64,000 nt of DNA from NCBI GenBank assembly GCA_022791735.1, contig JAAVZQ010000068.1:1-64000 (forward strand), written 5' to 3'. The stretch is from Clostridia bacterium. Lineage in GTDB: Bacteria > Bacillota > Clostridia > TANB77 > CAG-508. This document shows positions 38,182 to 46,969 of the stretch, piece after piece (position 1 is the stretch's first letter; each line of letters opens with the position of its first letter). Made by a program: the position numbers and the translations under genes. Under the pieces are notes generated by a model. The model worked only from the letters and a program-made list of their open reading frames with translations, ran no database searches and was not told the DNA's origin.

Positions 38182-40391
38182 CTATACTTCTCTTAGTTTA
38201 AACTCCAAACCTGTATTTCTAACCTTTGCATCTGTATTTTGTATCATAAACCTAACCACATCATTACTTCCCACAATAATCAAAAGCTTTTTTGCCCTTG
38301 TTATCGCAGTATAAAGCAAATTTCTTGTAAGGAGCATTGGCGCTGACCTAACTATCGGCAAAATTACTACATCAAACTCACTTCCTTGCGATTTATGTAC
38401 AGTAACTGCATACGAATGTTCTAATTGGTCTAATTCGTCAAATCCATATATCGCATTTTTTCCATCAAAACATGCTTCAACCGTTTCTGTAACAGTACTT
38501 ATTTTCGTAATCTTTCCCATTTCTCCGTTAAATATTCCTGTACCGATTTCTCCTCCGCTGTTCCCATTCTATATCATAATTGTTTTTCATCTGCATTATA
38601 CTATCCCCTTCTCTAAATGCAGATGCACCGAACTTGTTTTTCCTTCTTTTTATCAATATTAGGGTTTACAAGTTCTTGTACCATTTTATTTATTTCTCTT
38701 GTTCCAACCATACCTTTTTTACTAGGTGTAATTATTTGTACACTTTTAAAATCTTGATACCCTTCAAACTTTTTTAGTCCATCTTTGTATAATGATAGAA
38801 CAAAATCCATTATTCTTTCAGGACTTCTTTCATCTACAAAAAAGAAATCTTTCTTCAAAGCTCCTTCTTTATCATCTATAAAATATTCTCCTGAATTTAC
38901 TCTATGTGCATTAAGGACAATCTTAGATGCAGCAGCTTGTCTAAAAATTTTATCTAATGTTATTACATTTATTCTTTCAGATGAAATTATAGATTTTAGC
39001 ACACTTCCGTGGACCAACTGATGGAAGTTGGTCTACATCTCCAACTAGTACAAGTTTTGTTCCCTCATACACTCCTGTTAATAAATATTTCATAAGTGCT
39101 AGGTCAATCATAGAAACCTCATCTACTATGATTACATCTGCATCTATTGGTTCTATACTTAAGTCCTCTTTTATATAGTTTACCTCGTCTACTTTTGTTA
39201 TCTGCAAAAGCCTATGAAGCGTCATTGCGTGTTGTCCTGTTGTCTCAGTCATTTTCTTTGCAGCTCTTCCGTGTTGGAGCACAAAGCACAACTTTTTTCC
39301 CTTCATTTTTGTATAAATCTATTATGCTTTTTATAATCGTTGTTTTTCCAGTTCCTGGTCCACCTGTGATTACACACACATTATTTTTACTTACAGAATA
39401 TATTGCTTCTCTTTGCTTTTCTGATAACTCAATTCCATTTGCTTTTTCTAGTTCCTCTAGTTTTTCTTTTATATTTGCTATTTGTTTTCTATTTTTTACA
39501 TTGTCTAGTCTTATAAGTTTTCCTGCAACAAATATTTCTGCTTCATAGAATTGTCTTAAATATACCCATTCTTCCTCTTCTCTGTCTTCTATAAAGACAG
39601 TCCCTTTAACTTTAAGTTGGTTTAAAATTATTTCAATAGTGCTTTCTGAAATCTGAAGAAGTCCTGATGTAAAATCTAGCAAATTATTTTTTACAACACA
39701 AGTATGTCCATTATAGCTTGCAAGTAATAATCCATATTTAATCCCATAAATAATTCTTTGTTCATCATCTTCATTTACACCTATCCTAAGTGCCGCTTCA
39801 TCTATTGTCTTAAAACTAATTCCTTTTACTACATCAATTAATCTATATGGATCACTCTTTATTTCTTCTATTGCATTTATTCCATATAATTCATAGACTT
39901 TTTTTGCATAACTTGATGCGATGCCTATTTCTTCTAAAAAATCTACTATTTTCCAAAGCTCTTTATTTTGCACAAAACTTTCAGATATTTCTATTGCTTT
40001 TTCTTTGGTTATCCCTCTAATGGTCGCAAGTTTTTCTGGCTCTTTCTCTAAAACATAAATAGTTTCATCCCCAAATTTTTTTATTATCTTTTCTGCTGTT
40101 GCAGGTCCTACCCATTTTATGCTTCCTCCACCTAAGTATCTTTCAAGTGCATCTAAAGTCTTTGGCATTTCTTTTCTAAAAGTTTCTACTTTAAATTGTT
40201 CGCCATAGTCTTTATGTGTTACAAATTCTCCGTGTAAGCACTACACTATCTCCTATATTTATAAACGGCAAAAAACCGACTATTGTAATCGTATCTTCTT
40301 CTGCTTTTAGCCTTGCAACTGTATATGAATTAACTTCATTGCAATATATAATTGTTTCTATTTCTCCTTCGATTTCTATACTCAAATGCAT
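38182..40391 (-). CDS. recD2: ATP-dependent helicase RecD2, five CGG +1 recoding sites
   Basis: SF1B 5'-3' DNA helicase. ATG 40391 lies 12 bases after the rpe stop. 734 residues after repair. Recoding sites: 40230-40232 (VVLT/GEFVTHKDYGE), 39269-39271 (LCAPT/GRAAKKM, motif Ia), 39007-39009 (LPSVGP/GSVLKSI, motif III), 38628-38630 (KQV/GASAFREGD) and 38555-38557 (IEWEQ/GGEIGTGIFNGE). Also visible are Walker A GGPGTGKTTIIKS, DEVSMIDL and the C-terminal VHKSQGSEFDVVILP. Plain reading yields four fragments plus an unrepresented piece. Confidence 0.95.
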
Positions 40392-40402
40392 CTTGTCCTT
40401 TC

Positions 40403-41062
40403 TTACTTTCTTAGTACTTCTATTGTTTCTTCCATATTATCACTATTTACTATTGCTGTACCTACAACAAATATATTTGCTCCTGCATTTTTTGCGTCTT
40501 CGATATTTTCTGGCTTTATTCCACCATCTACTTCTATATCAATATCTATATTATTTTCGTCTATGTATTTCTTTAAAATACTTACTTTTTCCAAAGTCTC
40601 TGGAATTAGCTTTTGTCCACCAAGTCCTGGTTCTACTGTCATTACTAAACATAAATGTATATATGGTAAAAATTCATATATTTCTTCTATTTTTGTATTT
40701 GGTTTTACTGAAAGTCCTACTTTTATTCCCTGTGACTTTATATAGTCTATCAACTCTTTTACTTCTTCTTTTGATTTTGTCGCTTCTACATGAAAAGTTA
40801 TTATATTTGGATTAAATCCTGCATATTCATCTATAAACCCTTTTACATCTTCTACCATAAGGTGTACATCTATTGGAATATTAGAAATTTGTTTTACTGT
40901 GTTTGTATAGTCTTTCATAAGTTCTGTTGTATCTTTTGGTACAAATTTTCCATCCATTACATCTATATGGAAATAGTCTGTATGTGCAACCTCCAATCCA
41001 TAAAAAATTTTAGTGGCTTGGTCTTTTTCTACGTTTAATATTGAAGTTGATATTTCTACCAT
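40403..41062 (-). CDS. rpe: Ribulose-phosphate 3-epimerase
   Basis: Interconverts ribulose 5-phosphate and xylulose 5-phosphate. 219 residues: ISTSILNVEKDQ, FHIDVMDGKFVP (metal/catalytic Asp), PIDVHLMVE, MTVEPGLGGQ and EVDGGI. ATG 41062 overlaps the end of rsgA; AAGGAGG within rsgA serves it. The rsgA-rpe order is common in Firmicutes. No in-frame CGG. Confidence 0.96.
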   Translation of the reverse strand: MVEISTSILNVEKDQATKIFYGLEVAHTDYFHIDVMDGKFVPKDTTELMKDYTNTVKQISNIPIDVHLMVEDVKGFIDEYAGFNPNIITFHVEATKSKEEVKELIDYIKSQGIKVGLSVKPNTKIEEIYEFLPYIHLCLVMTVEPGLGGQKLIPETLEKVSILKKYIDENNIDIDIEVDGGIKPENIEDAKNAGANIFVVGTAIVNSDNMEETIEVLRK

Positions 41063-41944
41063 TTGTGTTCCTCCTTTATTTTTAATTCGTTATATATATT
41101 TATATAATTTTTATATCTTGATTCTTGAATTTTTCCGTGAGTTTAGAGCGTTTTTTACTCCACAATTTTCTTCTTTTATGTGAGTACATCCGAACAAATT
41201 CGCATTTTTTGATGTGTTCTTTAAATTCTATGAAATATTTATCTAAATCTTTTGTTTCTATCTCAAATATGTCGATTGTTTGAAAGCCCGGTGTATCTAA
41301 GAAATAGCTGTTTTCCTCTATCATATAAAGTGTACTGTCTGTTGTAGTATTTTTTCCTCTTTTGTTTTTCTTACTAATGTCTCCTGTATCTGCAACTTGT
41401 TTATTTAAAATTTTATTTGTGATTGTTGACTTTCCGTACTCCAGACTGCCCCGCAAGCACTGTTACATTGTTTTTTAATACTTCTTTTAATTCATCTATT
41501 CCGCTTCCCTGTTTCTGCATTTGTTTTTATTACTTGGTATCCGTGTTTTTGTGTATATATCAAATATTTCTTCTGCTTTTTCTTCATCTAAATCTATTTT
41601 ATTTATATTGATAATTGGGTGAATGTTTGAAAATTCTGCAAAGCAGAGCTGTTTATCTAAAACTTGCAAATTTGGTACTGGCATTTTGGGTGTTACAACA
41701 AATATAGCTTGTGTAATATTACTTACTTTTGGCCTTTTCAAATATGATTTTCTATCTAGTATATTTGTTATAATGACTTTTCCGATTTTCTATTTCTTCA
41801 CACTCTACATTATCTCCGTACAACTAATTTTAACTCTGAAATCTTTAATTTCCCACGTGCTATGGCTTCATATTCCTTTTGCTCTACATTTACTATATAT
41901 GTGTTTGAAATATTTTTGATGATTTTCCCTTCTATTTCTTTCAC
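41056..41944 (-). CDS. rsgA: Small ribosomal subunit biogenesis GTPase RsgA, seven CGG +1 recoding sites
   Basis: Circularly permuted GTPase for late 30S maturation. A GTG start at 41942-41944 is in frame. Recoding sites: 41816-41818 (LKLVV/GDNVECEE), 41782-41784 (EEIEN/GKVIITN), 41541-41543 (YTKT/GYQVIKTN), 41501-41503 (AETGK/GIDELKE), 41434-41436 (GQSGV/GKSTITN, the P-loop), 41190-41192 (CEFV/GCTHIKEENC, the zinc site) and 41135-41137 (ALNS/GKIQESRY). It ends at TAG 41056-41058 with 293 residues, the family length. NKIDLD and FLDTPGFQ are in place. All seven steps satisfy the frame arithmetic. This is the densest case in the window. Confidence 0.95.
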
Positions 41945-41949
41945 CTCTT

Positions 41950-42647
41950 TTATAATTTTAGTAGTTTAAAATCAAGATAATCCGCACTTACTAGATTTAG
42001 ATTTACTCCTCCTACATCGCCTGTCACAGCCTCTTTTAACCCTTCTCCATGTAAATGTCCATATATACATTTTTTTATGTTATATTTTTGCATTATCTGT
42101 ATAAATCTCGACTTTTCTAAGATTGCTTTAGTTGTAGGTGGATAATGCATACATACTATTATTTCTTTATTTTCTCCATACTTTTTTATACCTTCACTTA
42201 TTGAAAGTTCTAATCTTAGTAATTCTCTATTTATAATCTTTTCATCGTCGTCTTCTCCTATAAGTACCCAACCTCTCGTTCCGTGCAACTATTTTTCCCT
42301 CTACTTCATAAGCATTATTATGTAGAAAATCTATATTTTCAAAATTCATTTCTTCTTTGTATTCTTCTAACTTTTTCAAACTGTTCCACCAGTAGTCATG
42401 ATTTCCTTTTAGCAAAATTTTTTTTCCGAGGTAAAGAATTTAAATATTCAAAGTCTTTTTGTGCTTCATTAAGTGACATTGCCCATGAAAAATCTCCTGG
42501 AATTAGTACAGTATCTTGTGCAGTAACTTTTTCTAGCCAAGATTTTTTTATTTTGTTTTCGTGATTTGTCCAATTATCCCCGAATATATCCATGGGTTTG
42601 GGTTTTTGGAAGGATAAGTGTAGGTCTGCTATACTATATATGGACAT
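41950..42647 (-). CDS. Calcineurin-like metallophosphoesterase, two CGG +1 recoding sites
   Basis: 231 residues after repair. Metal-ligand motifs: SIADLHLSF, LIPGDFSWA, LLKGNHDYWW, VCMHYPPT and IYGHLHGEG. Recoding site 42426-42428 (LNSLP/GKKILLKGNHD) is what brings the GNHD motif into frame; site 42281-42283 (EGKIVA/GTRGWVLIGED) restores the rest. Stops just before rsgA. Resembles the predicted phosphohydrolase group of this superfamily; substrate unknown. Confidence 0.92.
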
Positions 42648-42670
42648 GGAAATTCACCTCTATTCTTTTT

Positions 42671-42738
42671 TGTAATTTACAGCAATTGGTACTTAAAGTC
42701 CGCGTAGGACAAACGAAATTATAGAGCTGTAAATTACA
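42671..42738. repeat. Intergenic palindromic repeat, family 1 (compact copy)
   Basis: TGTAATTTACAGC at the left and GCTGTAAATTACA at the right, with CTTAAAGTCCGCGTAGG and GACAAACGAAATT between. This is the simplest copy of the element, with no insert. Confidence 0.75.
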
Positions 42739-42743
42739 AATAT

Positions 42744-43740
42744 TTACTCTAATTTCAAGTTCGGCACTGCATTAAGTGTAAGGTCTGCTCTTTTTCCTGC
42801 TATAAAATCATAATAGCCTGCTGATGCAATCATTGCTGCATTATCCGTACAAAGCTTCATCTCAGGGAAATATATTTTTGCATCTATTTCTTCTCCAAAT
42901 TTAGTAAATCTTTCCCTTATATAAGAATTTGCTGATACTCCTCCTGCAAGTACTATCTTTTTTAGTCCTGTCATTTCTACTGCTTTTTTTGTATTTTTTA
43001 TCAACATATCTGTTACTTCTTGCTCAAATGATGCACATAAATCTTCTTTTTTTATATCTTTTTTATTATGGTTTATATTAAGTACTGCTGTTTTTATTCC
43101 ACTAAAACTAAAATTTAAACCATCTAAATGCGCTTTTGGCAGTTCTATATTTGGCTTTCCGAAGTTTAGCAAGCCTGTCAATTTTAGGCCCTCCGTGGAT
43201 ATTTGAGGTCCATAACTCTTGCAACTTTATCAAAAGCTTCTCCTATTGCATCATCTTTGGTTTTTCCAAGTACCTCATACTTTGTATAGTCTTCAACTTT
43301 TACTAGATGTGTATGTCCACCTGAAATAATTAAGCATAAAAACTCTGGCTCTAGCTCTCTATATGTTATGTAGTTTCCAGCAATATGACCTGCTATATGA
43401 TTTACTCCGGACTAACGGCTTATTTAAGCTATAACTTAAAGCCTTTGCATATCCTACACCAACTAGAAGTGCACCTACAAGTCCTGGCCCTTTTGTTACA
43501 GCTATGCCATCAATATCATCAAATGTCATATTTGCCTTTTCCAAAGCTTCTCTTACTACAAGTGAAATAGCACTGGTATGTTTTCTTGATGCAATTTCTG
43601 GCACTACTCCTCCAAATTTTTCGTGAATTGCTATTTGTGTGTTTATTACATTAGAAAGAACCTCTCGCCCATTTCTTACTATTCCGGGCAGAGGTTTCAT
43701 CACAACTTGTTTCAATTCCTAAAATTACTATATCTTTCAA
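42744..43740 (-). CDS. tsaD: tRNA N6-adenosine threonylcarbamoyltransferase TsaD, four CGG +1 recoding sites
   Basis: Transfers the threonylcarbamoyl group to A37 of ANN-decoding tRNAs, with TsaB/TsaE. A TTG start at 43738-43740, after GGAAGGA, gives KDIVILGIETSCDETSA. Recoding sites: 43684-43686 (ETSA/GIVRNGREV), 43407-43409 (NKPLV/GVNHIAGHI), 43193-43195 (DLKYP/GGPKIDRLA) and 43159-43161 (LAKL/GKPNIELP). Metal-binding HIAGH is intact and the C-terminal DNAAMIA is present. 330 residues, ending at 42744. A normally essential gene that cannot be made without four shifts. Confidence 0.95.
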
Positions 43741-43764
43741 AATTACATCCTTCCTAGTTTACCT

Positions 43765-44490
43765 TTACACACGTAAAATAAGACTAGCAATATGAATTAG
43801 TCCATTTGATACAAATTCAAGTGCTGGAGTTATTATATATCCTGCAAGTCCTGTTATCCAAATTATTAAAAATATTATATAAAATATGCTTTCTTTTTCA
43901 CTAACCCATCTTTTTACATTGTATGGTAAAAATCTTATAAGTATTTTTGAACCATCAAGCGGAGGAAGTGGAATTAGATTAAATAATCCAAGTCCCACAT
44001 TCATCAAAGCGGTGCTTCCTACTATTGTCCAAACTATTTCTCCTGTTTGTGTACCTAAAAATGCTGGTGCAAATTTAAACATTGCAACATATATAAATGA
44101 GAATACTATTGCAAGTATAAAGTTCATAAGTGGTCCTGCAAATGCAACTATTGCTTCTCCTGTTTCCATTGAATATTTTCTATCGAAATTCCTTGGATTT
44201 ATTTGTACAGGTTTTCCCCATCCAAATCCTGCAAATAGTAATAATACAAATCCAACTGGATCTATATGACTAAGTGGGTTTAAATTTAGTCTTCCCTGTG
44301 CTTCTGGTGTGTCATCTCCAAGCTTGTTTGCTGCAAATGCATGTGCAAATTCATGAAATGTAATTGCAATTAATACTGCTGGAAGTGTCAAAACTAAACT
44401 TAGTATTCTATCTTGTGTCATACCCATAAGTCCTGTTATTATAAATATTGTAAGTATTACATACAAATATCTTTTATCAGAAAAAAACAT
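43765..44490 (-). CDS. Site-2 protease-like M50 metalloprotease
   Basis: 241 residues, multi-pass membrane protein. Zinc-binding HEFAHAFAA (HEXXH) in the second membrane segment, and a later NLIPLPPLDGSKIL motif carrying the third ligand Asp. This matches the short M50B group common in Firmicutes. Role unknown; possibly regulated intramembrane proteolysis. No in-frame CGG. Confidence 0.92.
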   Translation of the reverse strand: MFFSDKRYLYVILTIFIITGLMGMTQDRILSLVLTLPAVLIAITFHEFAHAFAANKLGDDTPEAQGRLNLNPLSHIDPVGFVLLLFAGFGWGKPVQINPRNFDRKYSMETGEAIVAFAGPLMNFILAIVFSFIYVAMFKFAPAFLGTQTGEIVWTIVGSTALMNVGLGLFNLIPLPPLDGSKILIRFLPYNVKRWVSEKESIFYIIFLIIWITGLAGYIITPALEFVSNGLIHIASLILRV

Positions 44491-44614
44491 ATTTTTCTCC
44501 TTTTCTTCCCCTTTGTTAACTTTTTATATTATATCACTAAATGCATTTGTTAGCAATAAAAAAATGGAATTTCCCTAGAATTTTAGGCTTATGTATTTAC
44601 TTATCTTTAATAGT

Positions 44615-44650
44615 TTAGCCTGACTTAAGAAAACACTTAAGTCAGGCTAA
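44615..44650. repeat. 15-bp perfect inverted repeat
   Basis: TTAGCCTGACTTAAG at 44615-44629 and its complement at 44636-44650 with a 6-base loop. A-rich on the 3' side; no T-run on either strand directly after the stem, so terminator function is uncertain. Confidence 0.6.
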
Positions 44651-44723
44651 AAAAAGATTTTAGCTATTTTTTGCATCTTCTGCTTTTAAGTAGTATATAA
44701 TAGCAAGGTTTACAAATGCATGG

Positions 44724-45329
44724 CTACAATTCATCTGTCTTAAATGACAAATATCCCTCATATAAATAGCTATTGTCTATGCCTTTCATATACACTTCTC
44801 TATCGTCTACCTTATTAGTTAAATTTTGCTTTAATAATTCTTTAATTTCTATATCTTTTATAGGGCTACGTTCCATCGCAAGCAAATAGTCTCTCTTATC
44901 AACTTTGCTCCAATCCACTACTACATTTAATTCTTTTTTTAATATTAAATCTAGCCAAATCCTCATACTTCTCCCATTACCTTCTCTAAAAGGATGTACA
45001 ATATTCATTTCTACATATTTTTCGATGATTTCCTCATATGTTGATTGTGGCATTTTTTCAATATTTTTCACCGCTTCATTAAGATAAGCTAAAGGAGTAA
45101 ATCTAAAATTTCCTTTTGCTATATTTACTTTTCTTAAATCTCCTGCGAATTCATATATTTCTTCAAATAAATGTTTATGTATTTTTCGTAAAGTTTCAAA
45201 GGTTCCCGGCTCTAATGTTTCTAAATATCCTGTTTCAAACATCTCTTTTGCTCGTGTTTTGCTAATTCTTTCTTCTTCTCTTGCTAGTTCTACTGGATTA
45301 GTAATATCTAATTTGTTTTCTAAAATCAT
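44724..45329 (-). CDS. Fic-domain protein
   Basis: 201 residues. Carries the Fic active-site motif HPFREGNGRSMRIW. N-terminal flap-type region IYEFAGDLRKVNIAKGNF. Fic proteins transfer AMP or other nucleotides to protein hydroxyls. I see no (S/T)xxxE(G/N) inhibitory helix with confidence, nor a separate antitoxin gene. It directly follows lysS (17-base gap). No in-frame CGG. Confidence 0.88.
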   Translation of the reverse strand: MILENKLDITNPVELAREEERISKTRAKEMFETGYLETLEPGTFETLRKIHKHLFEEIYEFAGDLRKVNIAKGNFRFTPLAYLNEAVKNIEKMPQSTYEEIIEKYVEMNIVHPFREGNGRSMRIWLDLILKKELNVVVDWSKVDKRDYLLAMERSPIKDIEIKELLKQNLTNKVDDREVYMKGIDNSYLYEGYLSFKTDEL

Positions 45330-45345
45330 TTGTCCTCCAATTTGT

Positions 45346-46851
45346 TTAATTAAGTGGTTTCATTGTTGGGAATAGAAGTACATCCCTTATTGATGCAGCG
45401 TCTGTAAGTAGCATTACAAGTCTATCTATTCCAATTCCTATTCCTCCTGTTGGTGGAAGTCCTATTTCTAGTGCTGTTACATAGTCTTCGTCCATCATAC
45501 CTGCTTCTTCGTCTCCATTTTCTCTTGCTGCAATTTCTTCCTTAAATCTTTGATATTGGTCAATTGGATCATTTAACTCTGAAAATGCATTTCCGTATTC
45601 ACGCCCACCAATAAATGCTTCAAATCTTTCTACAAGTCTTGGATCTTCTTGTTTTTTCTTAGCAAGTGGAGATATTTCTATTGGGTACTCATATATAAAT
45701 GTTGGCTGAATTAGTGTTTGTTCTACAAATTCATCGAAGAATAGGCTTATAATATGTCCTCTTGTTTCTTTTCCTGCTGGTATTTCTATTTTCTTTTCTT
45801 TAGCAATTTTCACCGCTTCTTCATCTGTATTTATTTCATTAAAGTCTATTCCAGTTACTTCTTTTATGCTGTCTATCATTGTTACTCTTTTCCATTTTGT
45901 TCCTAAGTCTATTTCTGTACCTTGGTATGTTATTTTTGTAGTTCCACATACTCTATTAGCACATCTTTGGAATATTTCTTCTGCTATATCCATCATGTCA
46001 TGATAATCTTCATAAGCTGAATAAAATTCTATTGATGTAAATTCTGGGTTGTGTCTTATGTCCATTCCTTCGTTTCTAAATATTCTGCCTATTTCATATA
46101 CCTTATCAAATCCACCAACTATTAGTCTTTTTAAGTTTAATTCTGTTGCAATTCTTAGGTACATATCTATATCTAATGTATTATGATGTGTGATAAATGG
46201 TCTTGCTGTTGCACCTCCTGATATTGTATTAAGTATTGGTGTTTCAACTTCTAGATATCCTTTTTCATCTAATATTTTTCTTATCTCACTGATTATTTGA
46301 CTTCTTTTTACAAATGTGTCTTTTACTTCTGGGTTTACTATTAAGTCTATGTATCTTTGTCTATAACGTAAGTCCATGTCTTTTAAGCCATGAAATTTCT
46401 CTGGTAGTGGTCTTAGTGACTTAGAAAGTAAAGTTATTTCTTTTGCATGTACAGATATTTCTTCTGTTTTTGTTTTGAACACAAAACCTGTAATACCTAT
46501 GATATCTCCTATATCATAAGTTTTAAATTCTTTGTAGTTTTCTTCTCCTAAGTCATTTGTACTTACATAACTCTGTATTTTTCCTTCACTATCTTGGATA
46601 GTGCAAAAAGATGCTTTTCCCATTATTCTTTTTGCCATTATTCTTCCTGCTACTGTTACATCTTGTCCTTCTAAGGCATCATAATTATCTTTTACATTTT
46701 TGCTCGTATGTGTTCTATTAAATTTTGTTATCTCAAAAGGATTTTTCCCATTTTTGCATAGTTCTTCTAATTTTTCTCTTCTAACCTGCATTAAACGATT
46801 TACATCTTGTTCTACATTGTTATTTTCATTTTCATTCATGTTTGCCACCAT
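45346..46851 (-). CDS. lysS: Lysyl-tRNA synthetase, class II
   Basis: 501 residues. N-terminal OB-fold anticodon domain, then class II motifs: motif 2 FRNEGMDIRHNPEFTSIEFY and motif 3 GLPPTGGIGIGIDRLVML. ATG 46851 or an adjacent downstream Met; the N-terminus is Asn-rich. No in-frame CGG in the whole gene. Confidence 0.97.
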   Translation of the reverse strand: MVANMNENENNNVEQDVNRLMQVRREKLEELCKNGKNPFEITKFNRTHTSKNVKDNYDALEGQDVTVAGRIMAKRIMGKASFCTIQDSEGKIQSYVSTNDLGEENYKEFKTYDIGDIIGITGFVFKTKTEEISVHAKEITLLSKSLRPLPEKFHGLKDMDLRYRQRYIDLIVNPEVKDTFVKRSQIISEIRKILDEKGYLEVETPILNTISGGATARPFITHHNTLDIDMYLRIATELNLKRLIVGGFDKVYEIGRIFRNEGMDIRHNPEFTSIEFYSAYEDYHDMMDIAEEIFQRCANRVCGTTKITYQGTEIDLGTKWKRVTMIDSIKEVTGIDFNEINTDEEAVKIAKEKKIEIPAGKETRGHIISLFFDEFVEQTLIQPTFIYEYPIEISPLAKKKQEDPRLVERFEAFIGGREYGNAFSELNDPIDQYQRFKEEIAARENGDEEAGMMDEDYVTALEIGLPPTGGIGIGIDRLVMLLTDAASIRDVLLFPTMKPLN

Positions 46852-46911
46852 TCCTTATCTCTTAAAATATGTATTATTATATATCAAAAGTCCCAAAAAA
46901 TCAAGCAAAAA

Positions 46912-46960
46912 GTAAGATATCTCAAGGCTAATTATATTTTACCTTAAGATATCTTACATC
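46912..46960 (-). terminator. Terminator of the 46970 gene
   Basis: GTAAGATATCTTAAGG pairs with CCTTGAGATATCTTAC, then TTTTT on the minus strand. Confidence 0.75.
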
Positions 46961-46969
46961 TATTTGTTT

